NCBI GenBank assembly: GCA_017554445.1
Contig: JAFZIJ010000179.1
Span: forward strand, 1-64,000
Origin: Victivallales bacterium
Lineage (GTDB): Bacteria; Verrucomicrobiota; Lentisphaeria; Oligosphaerales; Oligosphaeraceae
DNA: 64,000 nt
Direction of reading: 5' to 3'
This document shows, in pieces, positions 33,833 through 42,036 of the stretch. Below the pieces are notes generated by a model, which worked only from the letters and a program-made list of their open reading frames with translations, was not told the DNA's origin and made no database searches. Made by a program: the position numbers and the translations under genes. Each line of letters starts with the position of its first letter. Positions within the stretch are counted from its first letter, which is position 1.

Positions 33833-33861
33833 TTGAACTATTGTTCAAATATTCATATAAA
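33833..33861 (+). promoter_or_regulatory. feo promoter with ArsR-type operator 4
   Basis: TTGAA-CTATTG-TTCAA (33833-33848). Its left arm extends to a -35 TTGAAC, and TATAAA follows exactly 17 bases later, a strong promoter fully covered by the operator. The leader holds the hairpin CCTGTC-GGGT-GACAGG (33868-33883) before the first ORF at 33948. Confidence 0.88.
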
Positions 33862-33947
33862 GATGCCTGTCGGGTGACAGGATAATCCATCAAGCTCCGG
33901 GGGAGTTTGTGATAGCTCCCTCAAAGACCAGAAAGGAACAGGACGAC

Positions 33948-34085
33948 ATGAAAACAAGTCAATGCCCATGTGGAAGTCGCAGGATTTCCGCTAAAACAAA
34001 CATGCGCAGGGTGGTTTGTCCGCCTGTCCGCAAAGTCCCATTACAGGATTTGATTCATGGGATTTCGGGAGGTGGCCGAAAATGA
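33948..34085 (+). CDS. 45-residue Cys-containing protein, first gene of the feo operon
   Basis: MKTSQCPCGSRRISAKTNM and onward, 45 residues with Cys6, Cys8 and Cys24, basic and without a membrane segment. Its start has AGGAACAGGA upstream at good spacing. Its stop overlaps the feoA ATG (ATGATG), so it is translationally coupled to feoA. I do not recognise a family. A CPCG motif could bind iron or another metal. A real gene is favoured by the ribosome-binding site, the overlap and its place right after the operator-controlled promoter. Confidence 0.55.
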   Translation: MKTSQCPCGSRRISAKTNMRRVVCPPVRKVPLQDLIHGISGGGRK

Positions 34086-34294
34086 TGCCGTTGAATTTGG
34101 CGATGCCTGGCGAGGAATTGCTCATCCGCAAGGTAGGTGGCTCGCCAGAAGTGCGTAAGCATTTGGAAGACATGGGGTTCATCGCAGGCGGAACAGCGAT
34201 CGTTGTCTCTGCACTGAACGGAAACTTGATTGTCAAGGTGAAAGAATCCCGCGTCGCGCTCAGTGAAGAATTGGCTCGTAAAATCATGGTGTAA
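34082..34294 (+). CDS. feoA: FeoA-type SH3-like protein (first copy)
   Basis: 70 residues: MMPLNLAMPGEELLIRKVGG, then HLEDMGFIAGGTAIVVSALNGNLIVKVKESRVALSEELARKIMV. The conserved L...MGF...G and VKV...ALS pattern is the FeoA SH3-like fold, which assists FeoB in ferrous iron uptake. GGGAGG lies eight bases before the ATG at 34082. The upstream frame from 34016 is not needed. A second FeoA gene follows before feoB. Confidence 0.88.
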   Translation: MMPLNLAMPGEELLIRKVGGSPEVRKHLEDMGFIAGGTAIVVSALNGNLIVKVKESRVALSEELARKIMV

Positions 34295-34541
34295 GGAAAA
34301 CAAAATGTACCACGAATAAACACCAATGAACATCAATGGCGAATATTTGAGTCATTTAACAACTGCCGTGGCCGCCGGAGGCATTGGGATTCGTTCGCTT
34401 TTGGATTTCATAATCCTCAAAACCAGTCTTCTGGCAGTTTTGCCAGCTCGGTGGCGAGGCATTTGGGGTGTGTTTTGAGTGTTTTGTGGAACAAACATGT
34501 TCATTCGTGTTTATTCGTGTTTCTTAACAAAGGAAACAATT
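34295..34541. other. Gap between two feoA genes with inverted CACGAAT-type repeats
   Basis: Near 34302 the words CACGAATAAACACCAATGAACA appear in part (ACCACGAATAAACACCAATG). Near 34498-34531 the reverse-complement style TTCATTCGTGTTTATTCGTG occurs. The middle (about 34360-34470) carries no open gene; TTCTGGCAGTTTTGCCAG can form a small hairpin. Confidence 0.5.
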
Positions 34542-34769
34542 ATGCGAACTCTGAAAGAAGTAAACATCGGTGAAACGGTAAAAGTCGTCAAAATCACAGG
34601 GGAAGGTCCTATCAAACGTCGTATCATGGACATGGGCATCACGAAAGGCACGGAAATCTACATCCGCAAAGTCGCACCGCTAGGTGATCCGATCGAAGTG
34701 ACAATCCGTGGCTATGAGCTGAGTCTGCGCAAGGCGGACATCGATATCATTCAGGTGGAGGATAAGTAA
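34542..34769 (+). CDS. feoA: FeoA-type SH3-like protein (second copy)
   Basis: 75 residues: MRTLKEVNIGETVKVVKITG, then GPIKRRIMDMGITKGTEIYIRKVAPLGDPIEVTIRGYELSLRKADIDII, the full FeoA pattern (MG...G...APLGDP...RGYxLSLR). AAAGGAAAC precedes the ATG. It ends 27 bases before feoB and is the classical FeoA partner, while the first copy is more divergent. Confidence 0.95.
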   Translation: MRTLKEVNIGETVKVVKITGEGPIKRRIMDMGITKGTEIYIRKVAPLGDPIEVTIRGYELSLRKADIDIIQVEDK

Positions 34770-34796
34770 GGTAACCGCACATTAGGAGACGCTAAC

Positions 34797-37292
34797 ATGA
34801 AAGATAATAAGACGATACGCATCGCCCTCGCGGGTAATCCGAACAGCGGCAAAACGACTCTTTTCAATGCGTTGACAGGCTCCAATCAGTTCGTTGGCAA
34901 CTGGCCTGGCGTGACGGTCGAAAAGAAGGAAGGCAAACTGAAGAAGCATGACAATGTCATCATCACGGACCTGCCCGGTATTTATTCGCTGTCACCCTAC
35001 ACGCTAGAAGAGGTCGTTGCACGTAACTATCTGCTGGAAGAGGCCCCAGAAGCCATTCTGAACATCATCGATGGCACAAATTTGGAGCGCAACCTCTATC
35101 TGACAACGCAGCTGGCGGAACTCGGCATCCCAATGGTCATTGCCGTGAATATGATGGACATTGTCCGCAAGAACGGCGACAAAATCAATTTCGAAGAGCT
35201 TGCTCGCGAACTCGGTTGCAAAGTGTTGGAAGTTTCTGCGTTGAACAACGATGGTGTTATGGAAGCCGCCGAAGCGGCCATTGCAGCCGCTGAAAAGTCG
35301 CATCCGCTGCCGATGCACACGTTTTCGGGGCCTGTCGAACATGCCATCGCCCATATTGAAGAGGCTGAATTGCATGACATGCCGTCGGAACGCCAGCGGT
35401 GGTACGCCATCAAGATTTTTGAACGTGATGAAAAAGTTCTGGCCAAGCTGAACATTCCCGCTGAAAAGCTTCAACATATCGAACAGGATATTGCCGCGGC
35501 GGAGAAAGAGCTCGACGACGATGCGGAATCCATCATCACAAGCGAACGCTATGTCTATATCGCCGAACTGCTTAAGGGGAGCTACCGCAAAGCGAACCAA
35601 GGCGGCATGACAACATCGGACAAGATTGACAAAATCGTCACGAACCGTTGGCTTGGCCTCCCGATTCTGGCTGTTGTCATGTTCTTGGTCTATTACATCG
35701 CGATGGTTACCATTGGCGCACAGGCAACGGATTGGGCCAATGATGGACTCTTTGGCGACGGCTTCCATCTCTTCGGCATTGGTTCTGCGGCGTCAGAGGA
35801 GAAGGCGGAGGAATTCACGGATGCGAAGAATGCTGTCGATGCCTTCGTGACGGAGGAGAAGGCCGCTGACGTTCTTGCCAAGCTTGATCCCGAAGCAGAG
35901 GATTTCGACGCGGAGGCCGCCAAAGCGGCTTTGACTGCCTACGCCGCGACCGTCCCGAAGGATGCCAAGGCGACCTTGGAGATTGAAAATGAAGAGGATC
36001 TGTCCGTCGAAGAAGTAGAATTCACGGGCGATGATCTGGCGAACGCCATTCCTGTCATGGAGAAATATGGTTTTGCAGAGCCTGATCCGGCGGACGATGG
36101 TTTATGGGTTCCAGGCGTTCCCACTGTCATTGAAAGCATTCTGGACAAGATGAACTGTGCGGAATGGCTGAAGGGATTGATTCTCGACGGTATCGTGGCT
36201 GGCGTCGGCGCGGTCTTGGGCTTTGTGCCGCAGATGCTTGTGTTGTTCTTCCTTCTGGCCTTCCTGGAGGCGTGCGGCTACATGGCGCGTATCGCCTTCG
36301 TGCTCGACCGTGTGTTCCGCAGGTTCGGCCTCTCCGGCAAGAGCTTCATTCCGATTCTCGTCGGTATGGGTTGTGGCGTCCCCGGCATCATGGCCTCCCG
36401 TACGATTGAAAACGAACGCGACCGTCGTATGACAATCATCACGACGACGTTCATCCCCTGCGGCGCAAAGACGCCGTTCATCGCCTTGATCGCAGGTGCG
36501 ATTTTCGGCGGCTCCCCGTGGATTGCGACGAGTGCCTACTTCCTCGGCATGGCCGCCATCATCGTCTCCGGTATCATCCTGAAGAAGACGAAGATGTTCG
36601 CAGGCGATCCTGCGCCGTTCGTCATGGAACTGCCCGCCTACCACATGCCGACGCTCGGCAACGTGCTGCGCTCCATGTGGGAACGTGGCTGGAGCTTCAT
36701 CAAGAAGGCCGGAACGATCATCCTGCTTTCCACGATTTTCGTTTGGTTCACGACGTATTTCGGTTTTGCCGAAGACGGCTTCCGCATGCTTGAAGAAGAG
36801 GAAATCGACCAATCATTGCTGGCCAAAATCGGTGGCGCCATCGCATGGATTTTCGCACCGCTCGGCTGGGGCAACTGGCAGGCGGCCGTGGCCTCCATCA
36901 CGGGGCTTGTCGCGAAAGAGAACATCGTCGGCACGCTCGGCATCCTTTATCGCAACGGCGCCTCCGAAAGTGTCTATGGCAACCTGCATGCGGCTTTTAC
37001 GAATCTGGCCGGATATTCCTTCCTTGCATTCAATCTGCTCTGCGCTCCGTGCTTTGCAGCCATGGGTGCTATCAAGCGTGAGATGAACAACGCCCGCTGG
37101 ACGACGTTCGCCATTGCCTATCAATGCGTGTTCGCCTATCTTGTCGGGTTGGTCGTCTATCAGATTGGATCCACGTTGAATGGACAGATCCATGTCATCG
37201 GCCTGCTGGTCGCGGTGGCCATCGTCGCCGGAACTCTCTACATGTTGTTCCGCCCATACCATGAAGCAACAAAACTGACAACAATGGATTGA
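34797..37292 (+). CDS. feoB: Ferrous iron transporter FeoB with an acidic insert
   Basis: An 831-residue inner-membrane Fe(II) transporter. The cytosolic G domain has GNPNSGKTT (about 13-21), the switch region PGVTVEKKEG, DLPGIYSLS and NMMD. The membrane core contains two Gate motifs with CGVPGIMASRT and CGAKTPF, and APCFAAMG near the C-terminus. It is longer than the usual 650-770 because of an acidic, Ala/Glu/Asp-rich stretch of about 110 residues (about nt 35780-36110) after the first membrane helix, presumably periplasmic. It is followed by a Cys-rich FeoB-associated peptide. Confidence 0.97.
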   Translation: MKDNKTIRIALAGNPNSGKTTLFNALTGSNQFVGNWPGVTVEKKEGKLKKHDNVIITDLPGIYSLSPYTLEEVVARNYLLEEAPEAILNIIDGTNLERNLYLTTQLAELGIPMVIAVNMMDIVRKNGDKINFEELARELGCKVLEVSALNNDGVMEAAEAAIAAAEKSHPLPMHTFSGPVEHAIAHIEEAELHDMPSERQRWYAIKIFERDEKVLAKLNIPAEKLQHIEQDIAAAEKELDDDAESIITSERYVYIAELLKGSYRKANQGGMTTSDKIDKIVTNRWLGLPILAVVMFLVYYIAMVTIGAQATDWANDGLFGDGFHLFGIGSAASEEKAEEFTDAKNAVDAFVTEEKAADVLAKLDPEAEDFDAEAAKAALTAYAATVPKDAKATLEIENEEDLSVEEVEFTGDDLANAIPVMEKYGFAEPDPADDGLWVPGVPTVIESILDKMNCAEWLKGLILDGIVAGVGAVLGFVPQMLVLFFLLAFLEACGYMARIAFVLDRVFRRFGLSGKSFIPILVGMGCGVPGIMASRTIENERDRRMTIITTTFIPCGAKTPFIALIAGAIFGGSPWIATSAYFLGMAAIIVSGIILKKTKMFAGDPAPFVMELPAYHMPTLGNVLRSMWERGWSFIKKAGTIILLSTIFVWFTTYFGFAEDGFRMLEEEEIDQSLLAKIGGAIAWIFAPLGWGNWQAAVASITGLVAKENIVGTLGILYRNGASESVYGNLHAAFTNLAGYSFLAFNLLCAPCFAAMGAIKREMNNARWTTFAIAYQCVFAYLVGLVVYQIGSTLNGQIHVIGLLVAVAIVAGTLYMLFRPYHEATKLTTMD

Positions 37293-37308
37293 AAAGGAGG
37301 TACTTGCA

Positions 37309-37470
37309 ATGGAATGGCTGAATGCAAACTGGGGCAATCTGCTCGTCGGCGCCGTTATCGTGGCGATTGTCGTCGGCATTGTCGTCAATCTGATTCGGAA
37401 GAAGCGGAACGGCGGCAGTTGCGGCTGCGGTTGCGGCTGCTGTGGCGGCACCTGCCCGCATAAGAATTAG
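37309..37470 (+). CDS. FeoB-associated Cys-rich membrane peptide
   Basis: 53 residues: MEWLNANWGNLLVGAVIVAI, one hydrophobic helix (about 11-28), basic RKKR, then SCGCGCGCCGGTC. This is the FeoB-associated Cys-rich protein pattern (pfam12669-like), thought to assist Fe(II) uptake at the membrane. GAAAAGGAGG lies before the ATG. It is 16 bases after feoB and ends the operon. Confidence 0.92.
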   Translation: MEWLNANWGNLLVGAVIVAIVVGIVVNLIRKKRNGGSCGCGCGCCGGTCPHKN

Positions 37471-37598
37471 TCATCTCAGTCCATTGGCGGCGTGGCTTTC
37501 GGTCTTCCTCCTCCATTGGGGCCGCCCGCCAATTGGGCTGTTTTACCCTGTTGTTTTTAGTGGAAATGTGTAACCAAACAAACAAAAAGGAAAAAGTC

Positions 37599-38429
37599 AT
37601 GAAAAAGTTATTTGCATTGATGATGGTGTTGACGAGCGTCTGCTTGTTCGCGCAGGAAGCGGCGCCTGCGGAAGATTCACGTCCTGCCTGGCTGCCGACT
37701 TTGGAACTGAGCCTCGACCGTAGCTCTCGCTATATGTCCGAAGGGAACGTCGGCAATCCAGATGCCATCGACACATTGAGTCTGACACTGGGATGGGACA
37801 TCACGGACAACCTGTCTTTCCACATCGGCGGCGTCGGCATCTATGACGAGACGGACGCCTGCAACAACAGACACAACATCGAAGAGTGGAACTGGCTGGC
37901 CGGTCTCACATACACCACCCCTGAATTCGATGCCATTGGCAAGATCGAGATCAAGTTGGACTATATCTACTACAATTACCCGCGTAACAAGGCCGATGCG
38001 TTGACGGGCAAGACCCTTCATAACCACACCGTCGACACGAAGGAATACGAAATCGACATCACGGCGGTGGATCTTTTCCTTAGCCCCGGAATCGTCTTCG
38101 TCCATGACTTTGAGAACGACGTCATCAAGGCGAATGTGAACGTCACGTTCGAGCAGAAGCTGGAAAAAATCAGTGAGAATCTCACCTTCGAATGCCCTGT
38201 CGAACTCTGGTTCGGCAACCACCAGTACAGCGGCACTGACAATACCACGGTGTACAGCCTCTGTGTCCAGCCGTCACTGAACTATGAAATCACCGAAAAC
38301 GTCTCCGTCGGCACATATGTCCTGATGGGCTGGGCTTTGGACAGCGATGTCCGCCGTGATTGGAAAGACGACGAGAACAACAACGCCTTCAACGTCTGCT
38401 GGGGATTGAATCTCACCCTCAGCTTCTAA
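37599..38429 (+). CDS. Outer-membrane beta-barrel protein, putative
   Basis: 276 residues with signal peptide (KKLFALMMVLTSVCLFAQ). The mature part alternates short beta strands rich in aromatics (LELSLDRSSRYMSEGN, LSLTLGWDITDNLSFHIGG, KIEIKLDYIYYNY) and ends GLNLTLSF with a C-terminal Phe, the outer-membrane assembly signature. Its role is unknown. Its place after feo suggests, without proof, an outer-membrane role in metal uptake. The ATG at 37599 follows AAAAGGAAAAA. Confidence 0.75.
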   Translation: MKKLFALMMVLTSVCLFAQEAAPAEDSRPAWLPTLELSLDRSSRYMSEGNVGNPDAIDTLSLTLGWDITDNLSFHIGGVGIYDETDACNNRHNIEEWNWLAGLTYTTPEFDAIGKIEIKLDYIYYNYPRNKADALTGKTLHNHTVDTKEYEIDITAVDLFLSPGIVFVHDFENDVIKANVNVTFEQKLEKISENLTFECPVELWFGNHQYSGTDNTTVYSLCVQPSLNYEITENVSVGTYVLMGWALDSDVRRDWKDDENNNAFNVCWGLNLTLSF

Positions 38430-38517
38430 GCATTGTGTTCTAATTGTATGATAGCAACAGGATTAACAGGAAAAAACAAATAAAGCCAAATTAGACGACA
38501 ACTTAGTGTTTCCAGCC

Positions 38518-38584
38518 GGTGTAGTGTCCGGTAAATCCTTTCATGCGACTTTTTGCATGGGATGGATTGACCGGACACTACACC
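38518..38584. repeat. 67-base palindromic element, 15-bp perfect arms
   Basis: GGTGTAGTGTCCGGT (38518-38532) and ACCGGACACTACACC (38570-38584) are perfect reverse complements. The inner parts AATCC/GGATT and CATGC/GCATG continue the stem around a short T-rich loop. The hairpin lies ~90 bases upstream of a pseudopilin gene. It could be a transcription attenuator, a miniature element or a recombination site. Confidence 0.88.
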
Positions 38585-38676
38585 AGACCCAGAGCATTTC
38601 AGAAAGTCCGATAATTGTGTTATTGAAAGAGTTACCGGACTTCAAAGCAGTCTATCAAAGCCTTGGAGCAGCAGAA

Positions 38677-39471
38677 ATGAACAACCAGAAATCCATCGTT
38701 TCAGACATCAATTCCCAAAACGCTTCAGCGGAAAATCATGGCCTTCGCGGACGGCGCACGTTCACCCTTATCGAACTGCTTGTCGTCATCGCCATCATCG
38801 CCATTTTGGTGGCCATGCTTCTTCCCGCCCTCGGCAAGGCGCGAGGCAAGGCCCGGCAGGTCTCCTGCACGAGCAACCTGCGGCAGTTTGCGCTCGGCAA
38901 TATCATGTACGCCAATGACTATAAATATCTCTGCCCGATTTCCTACAACAACCAATGGTTCTACGGAGCCAGAACAGGAAGCCACGGCAGTTTCGCATAT
39001 GATCTTACATCCGGCGGTTTCATCCACGCATACATCAGCGACGTCGCCCTTTTGTGCCCCCTGTGGGAACCCTACATCGGCAGCAGCAAGACTGCAGCTA
39101 CTGGCCCCGGCGGAATCGGCTACAACAGACTGACCTACAGTTCCGCTATCAGTGAAACCGATTTGAGCATCAGCAACGGCAGAACGGCTCCTGAAGCCAT
39201 CACACAACCGTCGTCCATCGTCATGTTCGGCGACTGCGCCATGTCTGTCAACACTGCCACGCCTAGTGGAACGGCGATGCTCGCGCCCAATGGCGTTGGC
39301 ATGATGCGGAAGGACGGCACTGTCCATTTCCGTCATGACGACAAGGCAAATCTCGCCTGGTCGGATGGACATTGCGAAGCACGTAATTTCGTCGGCGGCG
39401 ACAGTAATCTTCGGATCGGCCATTTCGACAAGACGACGAAGAATTTCGATCCGAAGTATAAGGAACAGTAG
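38677..39471 (+). CDS. Pseudopilin-like protein with H-x9-DG domain (DUF1559 type)
   Basis: 264 residues. A ~25-residue leader ends RGRR, then the prepilin segment [20 protein letters not shown] with Glu at +5. [20 protein letters not shown] follows and the C-terminus has [19 protein letters not shown], the H-x9-DG motif. Such proteins are hugely expanded in Lentisphaerae and Planctomycetes and probably act in a type-II-secretion-like pseudopilus. GGAGCAGCAGAA precedes the ATG at 38677. It is not next to secretion genes. Confidence 0.9.
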   Translation: MNNQKSIVSDINSQNASAENHGLRGRRTFTLIELLVVIAIIAILVAMLLPALGKARGKARQVSCTSNLRQFALGNIMYANDYKYLCPISYNNQWFYGARTGSHGSFAYDLTSGGFIHAYISDVALLCPLWEPYIGSSKTAATGPGGIGYNRLTYSSAISETDLSISNGRTAPEAITQPSSIVMFGDCAMSVNTATPSGTAMLAPNGVGMMRKDGTVHFRHDDKANLAWSDGHCEARNFVGGDSNLRIGHFDKTTKNFDPKYKEQ

Positions 39472-39488
39472 TCACTGCAGCATAGCGT

Positions 39489-40382
39489 ATGCAATTATTC
39501 ATCGCTATCATTCTTGCTGCCGCGGCCTTCCAGAGCGTGGCCAGAATGGCGCTCCTTCCACGGAAATGGACGTTGTTTCTGGCCTTGCTTGTGGTGACGG
39601 TTCCGCCGCTTTCGCAGCGGCATTTGACAGAACTCAGCATGGCGGACATGAAGGCCGCGTTTGAATCTGTGGAATACCTGCAGAACCGTTGCGTCCTTGT
39701 TGTCATCCAAGAGCTTTTGGCTATCCTGTCCGGCTTTTCGCTTTTGGAGGCCCACATGGACGGAACACGTTCAGCTCCATGGAAATACGTGGCTTTTCTA
39801 CCGTCCGCCTTGCAGTCGTTCGCGGCGGTTTTCGAGAATTCTTTCGGTTGGGAGACGATGAAGCCGGATGCCGTCAAAGACCATCTGTGGGACAAGTATA
39901 AAGAGGTCTATGTGGATGATTCCCTGAAACTTGGGGTGCCGCAGGCATTTGAACAGAAGAACCCCTACGCCATGCAGCAGATGACGGCCGTCATGCTGGA
40001 GGCCATCCGTAAAGGCATGTGGTCGGCCGACGAAGCGACCGCAACACAGCTTGCTGAATATCATGCCAAACTGGTTGACGAGCATGGCGCTGGATGCAGT
40101 AATTTCGTCTGTGACAACCAGAAATTGAAGGATATGATCGCCAAATTGCAATCGGATCCGCAGAAGGCCGAACGCTATCTGGAGAGCATCCGCAAGATCC
40201 GCGAAATACCGACGAAACAACAAACAGCTGAAGAGGTCAAAGGGCAAGTTTTGAGGGAGGAAAAACTTGTCGATAAGCCTGAAAGCATCGTCCGCAACCG
40301 TCTGGGCATGGCGATTCTTGGAATCGTCATTCTCTGTGGTGTCAGTCTTTTCTTTTTTGGTTCCAGAAAGAAATTGGCATAA
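39489..40382 (+). CDS. Fusion of a small membrane protein with a CobN/HmuS-like C-terminal tail
   Basis: 297 residues. The first ~105 have three hydrophobic segments (MQLFIAIILAAAAFQSVARM, FLALLVVTVPPL, CVLVVIQELLAILSGF) like the small membrane protein beside CobN-like genes in heme-use operons (HmuT-like, low certainty). From about residue 115 the sequence (FGWETMKPDAVKDHLWDKY, NPYAMQQMTAVMLEAIRKGMW) matches the extreme C-terminus of CobN/HmuS chelatases, followed by a linker and a final membrane helix (GMAILGIVILCGVSLFFF). A full CobN is ~1200 residues, so the catalytic body is missing. No good ribosome-binding site is seen. Probably a deletion relic or assembly fusion. Confidence 0.6.
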   Translation: MQLFIAIILAAAAFQSVARMALLPRKWTLFLALLVVTVPPLSQRHLTELSMADMKAAFESVEYLQNRCVLVVIQELLAILSGFSLLEAHMDGTRSAPWKYVAFLPSALQSFAAVFENSFGWETMKPDAVKDHLWDKYKEVYVDDSLKLGVPQAFEQKNPYAMQQMTAVMLEAIRKGMWSADEATATQLAEYHAKLVDEHGAGCSNFVCDNQKLKDMIAKLQSDPQKAERYLESIRKIREIPTKQQTAEEVKGQVLREEKLVDKPESIVRNRLGMAILGIVILCGVSLFFFGSRKKLA

Positions 40383-40436
40383 TGCTGTATGGGAAGGTCG
40401 CTTTATGGCGTGATTGATTGACTTGAATCACAATCA

Positions 40437-40472
40437 TCGCCGGATTTTCAGAAGAATGTCCGGCGACTTTTT
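40437..40472 (+). terminator. Rho-independent terminator
   Basis: TCGCCGGA and TCCGGCGA form an 8-bp stem with a 14-base loop, followed by CTTTTT. Confidence 0.8.
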
Positions 40473-40590
40473 CCCGTACGGGTAAATAAAACGCAACAAA
40501 CAATCTGACCCATGTCGGAAACAAAACTGTTTTCCGTTCAGTCATTTTGAAACATGATGATTGCATAATCACAATTGAAGGGTATATTAT

Positions 40591-40610
40591 AAACAAATGC
40601 TTATATGTTT
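40591..40610 (+). promoter_or_regulatory. ArsR-type operator of the CDF module (first copy)
   Basis: AAACAAATGCTTATATGTTT, with AAACA and TGTTT as inverted ends. TTGCAT and TATATT (40561 and 40583) make a plausible promoter just upstream. A near-identical site precedes the transporter at 41042. Confidence 0.75.
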
Positions 40611-40625
40611 TGCTGGAGATTCGCC

Positions 40626-40997
40626 ATGCAGGAAATGCCGGAATGTACCGTTTTCCATAAGAAGAATGTCGAGAAAGTCCTTCAGGAAATGTCAGATGAT
40701 CTGACGTTGGCCAGAATGGCGGAAATATTCCAATGTTTCGCTGATCCGACGCGATTGAAAATCATCAATGCGCTATTGCTTTCCGATCTGTGTGTCTGCG
40801 ATCTCACCAAAATCATGAATATGACACAACCAGCAGTTTCGCATCATCTTAAGCATCTCAGACAGATTCATCTTGTCAAAGCCAGCCGTTCTGGAAAATC
40901 CATCTTATATTCGCTGGATGATTATCATGTGCAGCTGCTGTTTGATGTCTGCAGATCGCATTTGAACGAGACCATCGATAAAACCGAAGAGGAGTAA
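40626..40997 (+). CDS. ArsR/SmtB-family repressor of a metal-efflux module
   Basis: 123 residues with IFQCFADPTRLKIINALLLSDLCVCDLTKIMNMTQPAVSHHLKHLR (HTH plus the ELCVCDL-type Cys motif), wing RSGKSILYSLDD, and a C-terminal HVQLLFDVCRSH with His and Cys that could form an alpha5 metal site. CTGGAG lies eight bases before the ATG at 40626. It shares an operator type with the CDF transporter that follows, so it most likely represses metal efflux until Zn, Cd or Co binds. Confidence 0.9.
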   Translation: MQEMPECTVFHKKNVEKVLQEMSDDLTLARMAEIFQCFADPTRLKIINALLLSDLCVCDLTKIMNMTQPAVSHHLKHLRQIHLVKASRSGKSILYSLDDYHVQLLFDVCRSHLNETIDKTEEE

Positions 40998-41041
40998 AAC
41001 CATCTGGATTCATGGAAGGAAGGGGGAATGTTTTCATTTGA

Positions 41042-41061
41042 AAACACATAAATATATGTTT
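41042..41061 (+). promoter_or_regulatory. ArsR-type operator of the CDF module (second copy)
   Basis: AAACACATAAATATATGTTT shares AAACA-N10-TGTTT and the inner TATATG with the site at 40591, 27 bases before the CDF start codon. Confidence 0.75.
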
Positions 41062-41088
41062 ATATAATTATGGTAAAGGAAAAGTAAC

Positions 41089-42036
41089 ATGGCTTCCCAC
41101 TTCTACGAAGAACGGCATTCCCATGAACATGGACATACACATTCCCACGATCATGATCACATGCATCATCACGAATTCGATCCTGCTGTCGGTAAACGGT
41201 TTATTGTGGCTATCGTGATCAATCTTGTCTATGTCGCGGCGGAATTCTTTCTCGGATACCGATGGGATTCCGTCGGACTGGTGGCGGATGCCAGCCACAA
41301 TCTGGGCGATGTTGGAAGCCTGGTTATTTCGTTGACGGCTTTTCTGCTATTGAAACGGCGTGCTGACATGACGTTCACCTATGGTTTCAGAAAAGCGACT
41401 GTCCTCGCGGCGTTTGTCAATTCGACCATTTTGCTAGGCGCGGTTGCGTTGATTATCTATGAAAGTATCGGTAAATTCATCCATGGTTCCGCTGCATCCG
41501 GCGGCGCGATGATGGTGACGGCCGGAATCGGCATATTGGTCAATGGATTGACGACGGTTCTGTTATCCACTGGGAAAGAAGAGGATCTGAATGTCAAAGG
41601 AGCCTATCTGCACATGCTGTCCGACACGTTGGTGTCCTGTGGTGTTGTGATTTCCGGCGGCTTGATCATGCTGACTGGCCGGACATGGCTTGATCCCGTG
41701 GTCGGATTGGCGATTGCGTTCATCATTCTGTTTGCGTCATGGTCGCTCTTTAAGGAAAGCGTCATTCTGGCTCTTGACGGTGTTCCACATGGAATCGACA
41801 TCCACCATCTTGAAGAGGAAATGCTTGAGATTGAGAATGTAAGAGATGTCCATCATGTCCATGTCTGGGCGATGAGCACGTCGGAGAATTCCCTGACGGC
41901 ACACATCAAAGTGCATGACTTGTCACGCTTTGAAAAGACTCGTGAGGCATTGAAGAAACTTCTTTGCCAACACGAAATCGACCATTGCACGCTCGAATTT
42001 GAATCCGAAGGCTATGACTGTCGAGAGCAGTGCTGA
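41089..42036 (+). CDS. Cation diffusion facilitator (CzcD/ZitB-like) metal-efflux pump
   Basis: 315 residues. A His-rich N-terminus (about 5-30, alternating His with Glu/Asp/Ser) can bind Zn. Six membrane helices follow, with LVADASHNLGD (the HxxxD site in helix 2), and helix 5 with MLSDTLVSCGVVI (second H/D pair, though His is replaced by the local LHMLSD). The C-terminal cytosolic domain has VHHVHVWAMSTSENSLTAHI. It exports Zn(II), Cd(II) or Co(II) against protons. Located right after the ArsR repressor with a shared operator type. Confidence 0.95.
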   Translation: MASHFYEERHSHEHGHTHSHDHDHMHHHEFDPAVGKRFIVAIVINLVYVAAEFFLGYRWDSVGLVADASHNLGDVGSLVISLTAFLLLKRRADMTFTYGFRKATVLAAFVNSTILLGAVALIIYESIGKFIHGSAASGGAMMVTAGIGILVNGLTTVLLSTGKEEDLNVKGAYLHMLSDTLVSCGVVISGGLIMLTGRTWLDPVVGLAIAFIILFASWSLFKESVILALDGVPHGIDIHHLEEEMLEIENVRDVHHVHVWAMSTSENSLTAHIKVHDLSRFEKTREALKKLLCQHEIDHCTLEFESEGYDCREQC

